A stretch of 64,000 nucleotides of DNA, taken from the NCBI RefSeq assembly GCF_014164585.1, contig NZ_JACJFM010000027.1, positions 1 to 64,000 of the forward strand, in the 5' to 3' direction. Shown piece after piece: positions 40,665 through 50,142 of the stretch. The translations under genes and the position numbers were made by a program. The number at the start of each line of letters is the position of its first letter. Position 1 is the first letter of the stretch. Origin of the DNA: Oceanospirillum sediminis. GTDB lineage: Bacteria > Pseudomonadota > Gammaproteobacteria > Pseudomonadales > Halomonadaceae. The notes under the pieces are model-generated. The model was given only the letters and a program-made list of their open reading frames with translations. It was not told the DNA's origin and did no database searches.

Positions 40665-41354
40665 TTAAACTTTCACAGAGAAACGGTAACCAGTGCCGCG
40701 AACGGTCTGTACCAGATGCTCATGTTTTTCACCAAGCGCTTTACGGAGACGACGAATATGTACATCCACTGTACGCTCTTCAACATAAACATTGCCACCC
40801 CAGACCTGATCCAGTAGCTGGTTTCTGGTGTATGCACGTTCCTGATGGGTCATAAAGAATTGCAATAAGCGGAACTCTGTTGGGCCTATTTCCAGAGGTT
40901 CTCCATGAGAAGTGACCCTGTGGCTGGCCGGATCCAGCACCAGACCATCGACTTCAACCGGATCTTCAATACCCTTCGGAGTCGTTCTGCGCAGAACCGC
41001 TTTCAGGCGGGCAACCAGCTCGCGAGGGGAAAACGGCTTGGTGATATAGTCATCCGCACCGGCTTCCAGTCCCTGAACTTTGTTATCCTCTTCACCTTTA
41101 GCCGTCAGCATAATGACGGGGGTTTCTGCCGTCAGAGGATCCCGCTTCAGGCGGCGGGCCAGCTCTACACCACTGGTACCGGGCATCATCCAGTCCAGAA
41201 GGATCAGATCCGGACGCTTGTCAATAACCAGAGCATGAGCCTGTTGGGCATTTTCTGCCTCCAGACAATTGTAATCGGCCATTTCCAGAGCTACGGCAAT
41301 CATCTCACGGATCGGAGCTTCATCATCCACGATCAGGACAGTTTTTCCTGTCAT
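40665..41354 (-). CDS. phoB: Phosphate regulon response regulator PhoB
   Basis: A 229-residue OmpR-type regulator. The receiver domain contains VDDE and the phospho-Asp in [14 protein letters not shown] (~54 in context); the winged-helix DNA-binding domain ends with [30 protein letters not shown] (~186-215). It binds Pho boxes; three lie in this window (30226, 31414 and its own promoter at 41413-41430). The length equals E. coli PhoB. Confidence 0.96.
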   Translation of the reverse strand: MTGKTVLIVDDEAPIREMIAVALEMADYNCLEAENAQQAHALVIDKRPDLILLDWMMPGTSGVELARRLKRDPLTAETPVIMLTAKGEEDNKVQGLEAGADDYITKPFSPRELVARLKAVLRRTTPKGIEDPVEVDGLVLDPASHRVTSHGEPLEIGPTEFRLLQFFMTHQERAYTRNQLLDQVWGGNVYVEERTVDVHIRRLRKALGEKHEHLVQTVRGTGYRFSVKV

Positions 41355-41396
41355 TGCGTTATCCCGTCATTCGGTTATGTCATCAATATTGCACAT

Positions 41397-41430
41397 ATTA
41401 CAGCGAGTAAATATGACAATAAGATGACAT
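41397..41430 (-). promoter_or_regulatory. Pho box and promoter of phoBR
   Basis: On the minus strand, ATGTCAT-CTTA-TTGTCAT (41430 to 41413) is a Pho box with both half-sites at 6 of 7 consensus. TGTAAT (41402 to 41397) follows after 10 nt as the -10. This gives positive autoregulation of phoBR. Confidence 0.82.
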
Positions 41431-41495
41431 CGGCTGAACTGATTGCTCTGCCCGTATATCTGAGTTGTGAATATCAGGCCCGGAGCAGGCAGATA

Positions 41496-42383
41496 TTAAG
41501 CCTGTAAAGTATAGTCCAGGATGATACCGGCCAGGATGAGTAAGCCAGCCCAGTGGTTGTTCAGGAAAGCTTTAAAGCAGCTTTCTCTTTCTCTTTGCCA
41601 GATCAGCTTACTCTGGTAAACGAATAACAGGATGGCACCGGATAGCCCCAGATAGAAGTACAGCCCCAGCTCTTTCATACCGGCTGTAATGATCAGTGCT
41701 ATAACAGCCAGAATCTGTAACAGAATAATAATATGACGATCAAGATCCCCGAACAGAATGGCGGTGGATTTAACGCCTATCTTCAGATCATCATTACGAT
41801 CAACCATCGCGTACTGGGTATCATATGCTGTAGTCCATAGCAGGTTGGCAGTAAACAGCAGCCAGGCTTCTACTGGAACCGTGCTGGTCTGAGCAGCATA
41901 AGCCATGGGAATGGCCCAGGAGAAGGCCGCACCCAGTACGACCTGAGGCAGATGAGTATAGCGCTTCATAAATGGATAGATAAAGGCCAGTACGATACCT
42001 CCCACAGAGAGCATAATGGTGAGCGTATTCGTCATCAGTACCAGCAGAAAAGCGATGACTCCCAGAACGGCAAACAGATACAAGGCTTCTTTAGCCGTGA
42101 TAGCACCGGTTGCCAGTGGCCGTTCCCGGGTGCGCTCGACATGGCCATCAACTTTACGGTCGGCAAAGTCATTGATCACACAACCGGCAGCACGCATCAC
42201 ATAAACGCCCAGGACAAAGATAACCAGAACCCGGATATCCGGTAAGCCTTCGGCGGCAATCCACAGTGCCCACAACGTTGGCCAGAGTAGCAGATATGTG
42301 CCAATGGGACGGTCAACCCGCATCAGTTTCAGGTAGTGTGGGAGTTGCTTGATAATATGCTGGTGAAGAGGTCGGTCAGTCAT
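41496..42383 (-). CDS. ubiA: 4-hydroxybenzoate octaprenyltransferase UbiA
   Basis: A 295-residue membrane prenyltransferase that joins the polyprenyl chain to 4-hydroxybenzoate in ubiquinone synthesis. Nine hydrophobic segments; the two Asp-rich, Mg-prenyl-diphosphate motifs are [20 protein letters not shown] (~71-90) and [20 protein letters not shown] (~186-205). It lies 7 nt downstream of ubiC, the same ubiCA order as in E. coli. Confidence 0.95.
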   Translation of the reverse strand: MTDRPLHQHIIKQLPHYLKLMRVDRPIGTYLLLWPTLWALWIAAEGLPDIRVLVIFVLGVYVMRAAGCVINDFADRKVDGHVERTRERPLATGAITAKEALYLFAVLGVIAFLLVLMTNTLTIMLSVGGIVLAFIYPFMKRYTHLPQVVLGAAFSWAIPMAYAAQTSTVPVEAWLLFTANLLWTTAYDTQYAMVDRNDDLKIGVKSTAILFGDLDRHIIILLQILAVIALIITAGMKELGLYFYLGLSGAILLFVYQSKLIWQRERESCFKAFLNNHWAGLLILAGIILDYTLQA

Positions 42384-42390
42384 AGCGCGA

Positions 42391-42975
42391 TCAGAATCCG
42401 GGCTTCAGATCTGGCAGGTTGCTGTGATCGGCAAAAGGCTCGAGAAACAGCTCTGTGACCAGAAGTGGTGCTTGATGTATTTCGAAAATTGAACGGCGTC
42501 CCCAGATAAAGTCAGTTGTAAATCGGTTATTTTTTCTGGTGATCTGAATCGGTGCACGCCGGATATGGGAGTATTTAAACAGAACCGAACCTAAAGAGCG
42601 ATTGCCCAGACGCATCAAATGGCGATTTCCTGCGTTTAATGTGGATAGAGGAATGACGGTACGGGCAAACACCCAGGGTTGTTCCTGGCCATACAGAATG
42701 ACTTGACGAATCAGAGCATATTGCTGACTGTGCATGCCCAGCAGACTGGCTTCATTCAGCGCCGGTTTCAGTATCTGCTGATCTGTTTTCTCCACCCGGA
42801 AAATTTGCTGGCTTTCAGCCTGAAGACGCCGGGTCAGGGATGAGGGATTCATCAGCCAGTCATGCCATTGACTATCCGGTCTCTGGTGTCCGGGAGCGTG
42901 AGGACTGGTCCAGTGCAATTGATCCCAGGCCGAGCGCTGAATAGCTGCCTGGGAACGGAATAACCGAAGATTCAA
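42391..42975 (-). CDS. ubiC: Chorismate pyruvate-lyase UbiC
   Basis: A 194-residue enzyme that converts chorismate to 4-hydroxybenzoate and pyruvate, the first committed ubiquinone step. Conserved pieces are [13 protein letters not shown] (~100-112, including the active-site Arg), [10 protein letters not shown] (~160) and [12 protein letters not shown] near the C terminus. It appears to start with TTG at 42975, which lies 6 nt after AGAGG; no ATG or GTG fits the family N terminus. A TTG start would keep expression low. Followed by ubiA. Confidence 0.88.
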   Translation of the reverse strand: MNLRLFRSQAAIQRSAWDQLHWTSPHAPGHQRPDSQWHDWLMNPSSLTRRLQAESQQIFRVEKTDQQILKPALNEASLLGMHSQQYALIRQVILYGQEQPWVFARTVIPLSTLNAGNRHLMRLGNRSLGSVLFKYSHIRRAPIQITRKNNRFTTDFIWGRRSIFEIHQAPLLVTELFLEPFADHSNLPDLKPGF

Positions 42976-43116
42976 ATCTTACCTCTGATATACCTGTAAA
43001 ATAAGGCCTGCGATTCTACCACAGACCTGAAAAAACCTTTGCATCCGCCTGGGGGGACTGCTTAAATAACTGTCGGTTATACGGATCTGATAAAGACATA
43101 ATAAAGAGGAAAGCGC

Positions 43117-43392
43117 ATGCGTAAGCCTGAACTGGCAGCAGCCATCGCAGAGAAAGCGGAGCTGTCAAAAGATAAAGCCAATGAAGTACTGAATGTTGTT
43201 CTGGACGAAATTACAAGCGCAGTAGCCAAAAATGATTCTGTAGCTCTGATTGGTTTCGGCACTTTCTCTGTACGTGAGCGTAGTGCACGTATGGGTAAAA
43301 ACCCTCAGACAGGTGAAGCGATGGAAATTCCGGCCAGTAAAACTGTCGGATTTAAGCCTGGTAAGAAGCTGAAGGATGCCGTTGACGGTTAA
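43117..43392 (+). CDS. hupB: DNA-binding protein HU (beta type)
   Basis: A 91-residue nucleoid protein. The arm segment reads GFGTFSVRERSARMGKNPQTGEAMEIPASKTVGFKPGKKLKDAV, matching the HU signature with the minor-groove-inserting proline in the NPQTG loop. GAGG lies 10 nt before the ATG. A strong terminator follows; monocistronic. Confidence 0.95.
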   Translation: MRKPELAAAIAEKAELSKDKANEVLNVVLDEITSAVAKNDSVALIGFGTFSVRERSARMGKNPQTGEAMEIPASKTVGFKPGKKLKDAVDG

Positions 43393-43416
43393 GTTTTGCA
43401 GCCTGCATAAAGTATG

Positions 43417-43448
43417 AAAAAACCGGAACGCTGACTTCCGGTTTTTTT
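43417..43448. terminator. Terminator after hupB
   Basis: ACCGGAA-CGCTGAC-TTCCGGT, a perfect 7-bp stem, flanked by A- and T-runs. It is likely bidirectional, also ending the converging HDOD gene (stop at 43481). Confidence 0.93.
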
Positions 43449-43480
43449 ATATCTGCTCTTGCTTTTTTCGAGAATTAGTC

Positions 43481-44872
43481 CTATTTACCGGCCTTTTCCA
43501 GTAATTCGGCCAGTGACCCCAGCTCTTCTGTAAAGTCTGCCAGACTGTCGACAGCCTGTTGAATGGTTTCTCTTTCCAGCCCAAGACGGTTCAGTAAAGG
43601 TCCGGGTAACTTACCGACTTTCAATTCTCCATCTGGTTGTACCAGCTGGTTAACGGTATACAACAGGTTGGCATAGGAGTGATGCAGTCCTTCATAAGAG
43701 GCGTTATGCAAATGACGTACGGCGCTGCAGATTTCTTCTGGCAGTCCCCAGGAGTGAAACAGAAAGCTGGCAATCTGTTCACGGGTGATGCCGAATAAAA
43801 AGCGTTCTATGTACATGGCCGGTACATGAGGGTTAGCTTCCTGGTAGCGGCAGTACTGAGAAAAATAGGGTGGAAAAATCTCTGCGATAATCAGATAGCC
43901 AAAGTTATGCACCAGACCTGACAGGTAACACAGGCCAGCAAAAGGGCGCTTTTCTTTCGGGATCTTCTTGACCAGTTTTTCCATCAGCAGAGCTTTCAGC
44001 ACTGCTTCACGCCAGTAATTATGGTAACCAAAAATACCGTCGCCCGGCATTTTCAGGTTTTTACTCATGGACAGGCCCAGAGACAGGTTCATGGTCAGAT
44101 CAAACCCCAGCACCCGGATAACAGCATCCTGGATTGAGCGAATCTGTCCAGGCAGGCCGTAGTATGGTGAGTTAGCCCAGCTGATGACCTGTGAAGCCAG
44201 ACTGGGGTCTGCTTCAATAATAGAAGCCAGTTCATCGGAGTCTGCATCTTCATCGTCTCTGAGCTGGATAATATTATGTGCACTCAGAGGCAAAGGGGGG
44301 ATTTCAATACTCTCGGCCAGCCGGGTCCGGATACGTCGGGAAGTGATCGTTTCAATGGCTGCCTTAATTTCCAGTTCATCCTGATCAACCGCTGTCAGGT
44401 TGGGGCGGATAGATACCAGAGGAATACTGAAAGCTTCAATACGCCCACCCTGATGAATGATGTCCAGGTATTCTTCTTTAGTAAACTCCAGCAGCCATTG
44501 AGGATGCCCTGATTCAGTATAAAGCAGGTCATTATCCAGACAACGCTGGTCTGCAATCAGCTGGTAATCCAGTATACCAGGCAAAGCAGGGACGGATTGT
44601 AGCTTTTTACGCTTCATCAGAGACTGCTTGGCTTCAGGCGTGATGGCCCGGTAGCCTTCATATAGCTTCATATCCAGCAGACAGTGGGCCGGAAATGCCA
44701 GAATATGCCGGGTGCCTTCTTTTCCTTCCAGAATGGTCGAGCGAATCAGCTGCCGGGGAGTTGCCCTGTTTCTGGGAACCAGACGTTTTTTCAGATCTTC
44801 TGGGAAGTCAGTCGGCTGGGTAGCACGCTTGATGCAATCCGATAGTTGTTTAGTGATTCCCTCTGTGGACAT
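43481..44872 (-). CDS. HDOD-domain protein with YbaK-like N-terminal domain
   Basis: A 463-residue cytoplasmic protein. The C-terminal half (~185-400) is an HDOD domain: ASIIEADPSLASQVISWANSPYYGLPGQIRSIQDAVIRVLGF is typical, and the HD-like metal residues are incomplete (LVHNFGYLIIAEIFP), as usual in HDOD. The first ~150 residues (RSTILEGKEGTRHILAFPAHCLLDMKLYEGY) resemble the YbaK/aminoacyl-tRNA-deacylase fold seen fused to HDOD in pseudomonads, though probably without activity. HDOD proteins act in motility and signalling networks. ATG 44872 lies 6 nt after GGAG and is chosen over ATG 44935, which has no ribosome binding site. Confidence 0.8.
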   Translation of the reverse strand: MSTEGITKQLSDCIKRATQPTDFPEDLKKRLVPRNRATPRQLIRSTILEGKEGTRHILAFPAHCLLDMKLYEGYRAITPEAKQSLMKRKKLQSVPALPGILDYQLIADQRCLDNDLLYTESGHPQWLLEFTKEEYLDIIHQGGRIEAFSIPLVSIRPNLTAVDQDELEIKAAIETITSRRIRTRLAESIEIPPLPLSAHNIIQLRDDEDADSDELASIIEADPSLASQVISWANSPYYGLPGQIRSIQDAVIRVLGFDLTMNLSLGLSMSKNLKMPGDGIFGYHNYWREAVLKALLMEKLVKKIPKEKRPFAGLCYLSGLVHNFGYLIIAEIFPPYFSQYCRYQEANPHVPAMYIERFLFGITREQIASFLFHSWGLPEEICSAVRHLHNASYEGLHHSYANLLYTVNQLVQPDGELKVGKLPGPLLNRLGLERETIQQAVDSLADFTEELGSLAELLEKAGK

Positions 44873-45045
44873 AACTTTCTCCGGCAAAAAACTTTGGCAA
44901 GTATAACTGACTATTTTCGATTGTTTGAGATTCATGTCGAATTTTGAAGATGTATTTTTAAGTTTTATCCTACAGACAATCGTTTTTTTTGTGGTAAAGG
45001 GAGGAACTGATCAATAAATATAAGACTCCCCCCTGGATGGAGGTA

Positions 45046-47127
45046 TTACACCTGAGCATATTGCTCTGCACCACTCAGCCAGCGCTGGATCAGAGGTTCC
45101 GGGTGTTGAGGGTAATGCTTAATCAATCTGATCGCGGCCTGGTTGACCTCGTCCAGAAGATATTGATCTCTGACCAGATCGGCAATTTTCATCTGTGCCA
45201 GTCCGGTCTGACGGGTCCCCAGTACTTCTCCTGGGCCTCTGAGTTCGAGATCTTTTTCAGCAATGACAAAGCCATCCTGAGTATCACGCATCACAGCAAT
45301 ACGGGCTTTTCCGTTACGGGATAGAGGTGTGTGATACATCAGCACACAGTAGCTTTGCTGGTTGCCGCGTCCGACACGCCCTCTTAGCTGATGCAATTGT
45401 GATAACCCCAGGCGCTCAGGGTTTTCGATAACCATCAGTGTTGAATTAGGGACATCCACACCGACCTCAATCACCGTTGTTGCGACCAGTAACTGAAGCT
45501 CGTTCGCCTTAAAGCGTGCCATGATTTCTGCTTTTTCCCGTGCTTTCATACGGCCATGAACCAGACCAATTCTGAGGCCCGGCAGTTTTTCCTGTAGCTC
45601 TGCAAAAGTACTCTCTGCTGCCTGACACTGCAGAGTTTCAGAATCTTCGATCAGTGTGCAGACCCAGTAAGCCTGTTTGCCTTCATGACAGGCAGCGGCA
45701 ATGCGGTCGATCACCTGATCCCGACGGGTATCTGCCAGAGCAACGGTTTCAATGGGAGTTCTGCCTGGTGGCAGTTCATCAATAACAGAGGTATCCAGAT
45801 CCGCATAGGCACTCATAGCCAGTGTGCGGGGAATGGGAGTCGCAGTCATAATCAGCTGATGGGGATAAGTATCGCCCTGACGACCTTTTTCGCGCAGGCT
45901 CAGACGTTGATGCACGCCAAATCTGTGCTGCTCATCGACAATCACCAGACCTAACTGACAAAATTCGACCTGTTCCTGAAACAGCGCATGAGTCCCCACT
46001 GAAACCGGGCAGCCTGAGGCTATTTTATCCAGTTGTTCCTGTCGAGCTTTACCTTTCAGCTTTCCGGCCAGCCAGGCAACATCAAGCCCCATTGGGGCCA
46101 GCCATTGCTGAAAGCTATGGTAATGCTGCTCAGCCAGAATTTCGGTTGGGGCCATCACCGCCACCTGAAAGCCGGCACTGACCGCTTTGAGTGCGGCCAT
46201 GGCAGCAACCAGGGTTTTACCGGCCCCCACATCTCCCTGAACCAGGCGCAGCATAGGGCTGCTCTGAGTCATATCCTGGTTGATTTCACTGATAACCCGG
46301 GTCTGGGCGCCGGTCAATGGGAAAGGAAGCTGATCTGTCAGTTGTTGGCACAGATCCTGACCACTGCTAAAGATCGGGGCCTTGTGGTGCTTATGTTCCT
46401 GACGCAATTTCAGCAGACTGAGCTGCTGAGCGATGAGCTCTTCCATAATCAACCGTCTCTGGCTGGGGTGTCTGTATTCACTGAGTGCATCGACCGGTGC
46501 ATCTGGCGGTGGTTCATGCAGCAGTTGCAAAGAGGTCTTCAGATCCGGCAGATCCGGAAAGAGTTCAGCAGGCAGCCAGTCCGGTACTTCTGCTTTGTTC
46601 AGTTCACTTAATGCCAGACTGATCAGCTGGCGCAGACGATTCTGAGTCAGGCCGTCAGTCAGGGGATAAACCGGTGTCAGGTGATCGGCCAGTTCAGGGG
46701 GCTGATCGGTCTGTACCAGCTGGTATTCCGGATGGTACAGCTCCAGTCCATTAGCTCCGGGGCGTGCTTCTCCATAGCAGCGTACCAGTACGCCTTTGCG
46801 AAATTGCTTTTGCTGAGCGGCATTAAAGTGGAAAAAGCGCAAGGTGATACTACCGGTACCGTCCTGCAGGCGAACAATCAGTGCCCGGCGTTTCCCCGTT
46901 ACGACATCGGCCAGTGATACCTGTCCTGCCAGCACGACCTCATCTCCACGCCGCACAGCGCCCATAGGAGTGATTCTGGTTCTGTCCTGATAGCGCAGAG
47001 GCAGATGAAACAGCATATCTTCAATGGTATAAATGCGAAGTCTGGCCAGTTTTTCTGCCAGCGCAGCACCCACGCCTTTCAGGTGGGTCACAGGTTTATT
47101 CAGACTGTCAGTGGTCAGTGCTGGCAT
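45046..47127 (-). CDS. recG: ATP-dependent DNA helicase RecG
   Basis: A 693-residue branch-migration helicase that remodels stalled forks and Holliday junctions. An N-terminal wedge (OB) domain (~50-150, with DRTRITPMGAVRRGDEVVLAGQV) is followed by the helicase core: Walker A VQGDVGAGKTLVA (~293-305), DEQHRFGVHQR (~395), TATPIPRTLAM (~425), TTVIEVGVDVPN and QLRGRVGRG. The length equals E. coli RecG (693). Divergent from the epimerase-like gene, with a dyad at 47183-47215 between them. Confidence 0.96.
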   Translation of the reverse strand: MPALTTDSLNKPVTHLKGVGAALAEKLARLRIYTIEDMLFHLPLRYQDRTRITPMGAVRRGDEVVLAGQVSLADVVTGKRRALIVRLQDGTGSITLRFFHFNAAQQKQFRKGVLVRCYGEARPGANGLELYHPEYQLVQTDQPPELADHLTPVYPLTDGLTQNRLRQLISLALSELNKAEVPDWLPAELFPDLPDLKTSLQLLHEPPPDAPVDALSEYRHPSQRRLIMEELIAQQLSLLKLRQEHKHHKAPIFSSGQDLCQQLTDQLPFPLTGAQTRVISEINQDMTQSSPMLRLVQGDVGAGKTLVAAMAALKAVSAGFQVAVMAPTEILAEQHYHSFQQWLAPMGLDVAWLAGKLKGKARQEQLDKIASGCPVSVGTHALFQEQVEFCQLGLVIVDEQHRFGVHQRLSLREKGRQGDTYPHQLIMTATPIPRTLAMSAYADLDTSVIDELPPGRTPIETVALADTRRDQVIDRIAAACHEGKQAYWVCTLIEDSETLQCQAAESTFAELQEKLPGLRIGLVHGRMKAREKAEIMARFKANELQLLVATTVIEVGVDVPNSTLMVIENPERLGLSQLHQLRGRVGRGNQQSYCVLMYHTPLSRNGKARIAVMRDTQDGFVIAEKDLELRGPGEVLGTRQTGLAQMKIADLVRDQYLLDEVNQAAIRLIKHYPQHPEPLIQRWLSGAEQYAQV

Positions 47128-47182
47128 AAAGTCCCCATAGCATTTACAGCTGCGATGTGGTTAATTTGAATGTATCGGTGGC

Positions 47183-47215
47183 GTATGCTGTCAGATAACG
47201 TCTGAATAAGCATAC
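47183..47215. promoter_or_regulatory. Dyad between recG and the epimerase-like gene
   Basis: GTATGC-TG-TCAGA-TAACG-TCTGA-ATAA-GCATAC is a two-part inverted repeat (6 + 5 bp). The position in a divergent gap suggests a binding site, but it could also be structural. Confidence 0.35.
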
Positions 47216-47334
47216 AGTATTTTGCAGATAATATACGCCTGAAGCTGGTATTGCATTATCTGGCAGCCCACAGGCTGACAGAGTTGAAAAACAGGCTTTT
47301 TCAGGTGTTCGGAAATGACCGGGGAGATGGGAAA

Positions 47335-48237
47335 GTGGACGCACAGGAGATTTTGATTGTCGGCTGCGGAGATATCGGTGGTCGTACGGCTCAGGGACTG
47401 ATTAACGCAGGACATTCCGTGTACGGTGCACGGCGTAATCCTCAGAATTTACCGGATGGCGTTCAGCCTGTGACACTGGATGTGTCTGATAAAGAATCCT
47501 GGCAGGCACTGACACTCAGTCCGGACTTTATTGTGTACTCTGTTGCAGCTGGTGGCTTTGCTGAAGAGGCCTATCAGGCAGCATATTCCGACGGTATTGC
47601 CAATATGCTGGACTGGCTGAAAGCACGTCAGCATCAGCCAAAGCATATTCTGTTTGTCTCCAGCACCAGTGTTTATGGGCAGGGTGAAGGCGAAGAAGTG
47701 GATGAAAATACTGAGCCTAAACCGGCCGGTTTTGCCGGGCGTATTATGCTGCAGGCAGAAGAGCGGTTAAGAAAAAGTAATCTTCCGGCAACCTCTGTTC
47801 GTTTCTCTGGTATTTATGGTCCGGGGCGGGACATGTTGATTCGTCAGGTGCGCCAGGGGCGTATGGCTCCGGAAATACCGGTGATGTACTCCAATCGGAT
47901 TCACAGTGATGATTGTGCCGGTGTACTGAATCATCTGCTGATGTTGGCTCAATCCGGCCAGACACTGGATAACATTTATCTGGCAACTGATCAGGCATCT
48001 GAACCGATTCATGAGGTGATGAGCTGGATGGCCGATATTCTGCAGGTGATTCCGACAGAAATGGTTGAATCGCCAACGCGACGCAGAGCTTCCAGTAAGC
48101 GTTGTATCAATAAGCGTCTGCTGGCGACAGGGTATCAGTTTATCTATCCGACATACAAAGATGGATATATTGATGCTTTGAAAAAAGTAAAAAAGGAAAT
48201 TGCAGAGGAAAAAGAGCGGGCAAAAATTTACGATTAA
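47335..48237 (+). CDS. Extended SDR / NAD-dependent epimerase-like protein
   Basis: A 300-residue Rossmann protein. The dinucleotide motif appears as ILIVGCGDIGGRTAQGLINAG near the N terminus, the catalytic-type VSSTSVYGQ (~105-113) holds Ser and Tyr, but the usual YxxxK is not obvious (GRIMLQAEE is where the Lys would fall). It resembles the YeeZ group of uncharacterised SDR proteins; the substrate is unknown. The frame is open from ATG 47251, but that would add 28 unlikely residues; GTG 47335 sits 8 nt after GGGGAG and starts just before the Rossmann strand. A terminator follows. Confidence 0.8.
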   Translation: MDAQEILIVGCGDIGGRTAQGLINAGHSVYGARRNPQNLPDGVQPVTLDVSDKESWQALTLSPDFIVYSVAAGGFAEEAYQAAYSDGIANMLDWLKARQHQPKHILFVSSTSVYGQGEGEEVDENTEPKPAGFAGRIMLQAEERLRKSNLPATSVRFSGIYGPGRDMLIRQVRQGRMAPEIPVMYSNRIHSDDCAGVLNHLLMLAQSGQTLDNIYLATDQASEPIHEVMSWMADILQVIPTEMVESPTRRRASSKRCINKRLLATGYQFIYPTYKDGYIDALKKVKKEIAEEKERAKIYD

Positions 48238-48262
48238 CCGATGAAAAACTGACTTCTATCAG

Positions 48263-48296
48263 AACCCTGTCATGGAAGCCGTGACGGGGTTTTTCT
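48263..48296 (+). terminator. Terminator after the epimerase-like gene
   Basis: AACCCTGTCATGG and CCGTGACGGGGTT pair around AAG with two G-T wobbles, followed by TTTT. Confidence 0.8.
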
Positions 48297-48675
48297 TATA
48301 TAAGATAATGTGACCCATTGGGTATCAAAAAATTTATACCGTGGTAGCATATATCTTCCTTCTCTTATTGACAGGATGAGTTCCGATTAACGGTTTTCTC
48401 ACTTTTTCAGTTTACCTGGATAAATTTTTATCAGAGGGTTAAGGGACACTTATTGCCTTTCTTCAGAAATAGACCGACAGGGGATCATCTGATCACGACT
48501 GTTGGATTAGTCAGAGTTATACTTCCAGAATGTCTGGCTCCTGTTGAAATGGAGATCCATGCCTGAACAAAAGCCTTTGACATTCTTCAGCCGTCGACTG
48601 ATGAATACGACCATTTTTTATAAACACTTTGTTCGGGCGCTGACACACTATTTGCAAGACATAGGAGTGTAAAAC
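48297..48675. other. Gene-free AT-rich gap before the chemoreceptor
   Basis: This stretch holds no credible gene. It contains a TTGACA at 48368-48373 without a convincing -10, and the palindromic repeat described at 48561-48638. The chemoreceptor ribosome binding site (GGAG) is at its end. No sigma28-type motif was convincing. Confidence 0.4.
48561..48638. repeat. Palindromic dispersed repeat, copy A
   Basis: Outer arms GCCTGAACAAA and TTTGTTCGGGC are inverted with one mismatch. Inside are GACATTCTTC (48579-48588) and GAATACGA (48603-48610), separated by 14 nt. The same outer arms, inner blocks and spacing recur at 53811-53888. It lies upstream of the BdlA-like chemoreceptor gene. Confidence 0.6.
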
Positions 48676-49992
48676 ATGCTGTTTCGTAATCAGAAACTAC
48701 AGTCTCGCATTGATGAGCTCGAAGAAGAGCTGGCTGTATTTCACGATATGCAAAATGATCTTCAGGCAGAGATGCTGTGTTTTTCTCTGGATAAAAAGGG
48801 ATCATTTCTGACCACTAATGAGCGCTTTTTGCAGTCTTCTGGTTACTCCCTGGGCGAAATTACCGGTAAGAACCTGCGGGATCTTGTGGCAGAAAAATCT
48901 CTGAATAAAGAGCACTGCCAGAAAATGTTTGATGCGATTCATTCTGGTAAGCACTGGCATGGTGCGCTTCAGCTGGTAACCAAAGACCGGCGTGAAGCCT
49001 GGTACCGGATTATTGTCCAGCCTATGAGGCATGTAAAAACTGATGCCGTAGAGCTGAGAGTGTATGCTGTTGAGTTGACCCGGACTATCTCTCAGTCCCG
49101 TGAGCAGGAAGATATGATTGCTGCGCTCAATCGGTCATCGGCGGTGATTGAGTTCAGCCTGGAGGGCATTATTCTGAATGCCAATGATAACTTTCTGAAA
49201 AGCACCGGGTATAATAAAAGCCAGATTATTGGCCAGCATCACAGAATGTTCTGTGATCCTCTGGAGACGGAATCTCATGAATACCAGGACTTCTGGCGCA
49301 GGCTGGCCGTTGGTGAATTTGTATCCGGACGTTTTAAGCGTTTTGCCCGTAATGGCAATATTGTCTGGCTGGAAGCCAGTTATAACCCGATTCATGATGA
49401 TGGTGGTGAACTGTATAAAGTTATCAAATTTGCCACCGTGATTACTGACCAGATGAATCGGGAAGAAGCGATTTCAGAAACGTCAGAAATTGCTTACAAC
49501 ATTTCACATAAAACAGATTCCGATACTTCAGAAGGCATCCGTGTTCTGGAATCTACCATTCAGACTATGAATGAGTTATCTGTGCAGATGGAAGATGCCA
49601 GTAAAGGTATTTTTGAATTGGACTCTCAGTCGATGAAGGTATCTGACCTGGTCGAGAGTATCCGTGGCATTGCAGAGCAAACGAATTTGCTGGCTCTGAA
49701 TGCGGCTATTGAAGCGGCCCGTGCCGGAGAACAGGGACGGGGTTTTGCGGTGGTAGCGGATGAAGTACGTCAACTGGCATCAAGGACCAGCTCTGCAACA
49801 GAGCAGATTATTAAAGTCGTTTCAGAAAATAAGCAGCTGACAGAAAAAGCGGTACTGCTGATAGAAGAAAGCCTGACGAAGGTCAGCAAGGCGCTGGAGT
49901 TATCGAATGAAGCCGGACAGGTGATGAATGATATTCAGACCGGCGCCCGTCAGGTGGTCGATGCGATTGGGCAGTTTAAAAAGAGTCTGTAA
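48676..49992 (+). CDS. Soluble PAS-PAS methyl-accepting chemotaxis protein (BdlA-like)
   Basis: A 438-residue cytoplasmic receptor with no membrane segment and no HAMP domain. An N-terminal coiled coil (~3-35) leads into two PAS domains (~30-145 and ~155-262; the second has the [34 protein letters not shown] pattern) and a short MCP signalling domain (~270-438) with the hairpin tip [40 protein letters not shown]. The layout and size match P. aeruginosa BdlA (biofilm dispersion) and related soluble Aer-like receptors. No che genes are nearby. AGGAG lies 9 nt before the ATG. Confidence 0.88.
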   Translation: MLFRNQKLQSRIDELEEELAVFHDMQNDLQAEMLCFSLDKKGSFLTTNERFLQSSGYSLGEITGKNLRDLVAEKSLNKEHCQKMFDAIHSGKHWHGALQLVTKDRREAWYRIIVQPMRHVKTDAVELRVYAVELTRTISQSREQEDMIAALNRSSAVIEFSLEGIILNANDNFLKSTGYNKSQIIGQHHRMFCDPLETESHEYQDFWRRLAVGEFVSGRFKRFARNGNIVWLEASYNPIHDDGGELYKVIKFATVITDQMNREEAISETSEIAYNISHKTDSDTSEGIRVLESTIQTMNELSVQMEDASKGIFELDSQSMKVSDLVESIRGIAEQTNLLALNAAIEAARAGEQGRGFAVVADEVRQLASRTSSATEQIIKVVSENKQLTEKAVLLIEESLTKVSKALELSNEAGQVMNDIQTGARQVVDAIGQFKKSL

Positions 49993-50039
49993 TGTTCTGG
50001 CTGTCAGAGATTCTTTCAAGGGAGATCATCTTTGATGTA

Positions 50040-50117
50040 CCTGAAAAAAGCGTCTCTGTGAAGAACGGCGATCTGCTACAGCTTCTGGCTGAAGCAGATT
50101 GCCATTCTTTTTTCAGG
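50040..50117. terminator. Nested inverted-repeat terminator between the chemoreceptor and ridA
   Basis: An inner stem GGCGATCTGCT/AGCAGATTGCC (50067-50077 with 50093-50103, one mismatch) is followed by ATTCTTTTTT. An outer perfect 11-bp repeat CCTGAAAAAAG/CTTTTTTCAGG brackets it, so A- and T-runs flank the stem on both sides. It probably terminates both converging genes. Confidence 0.75.
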
Positions 50118-50142
50118 CCTGTATCAACGAGGGGATAACTGT

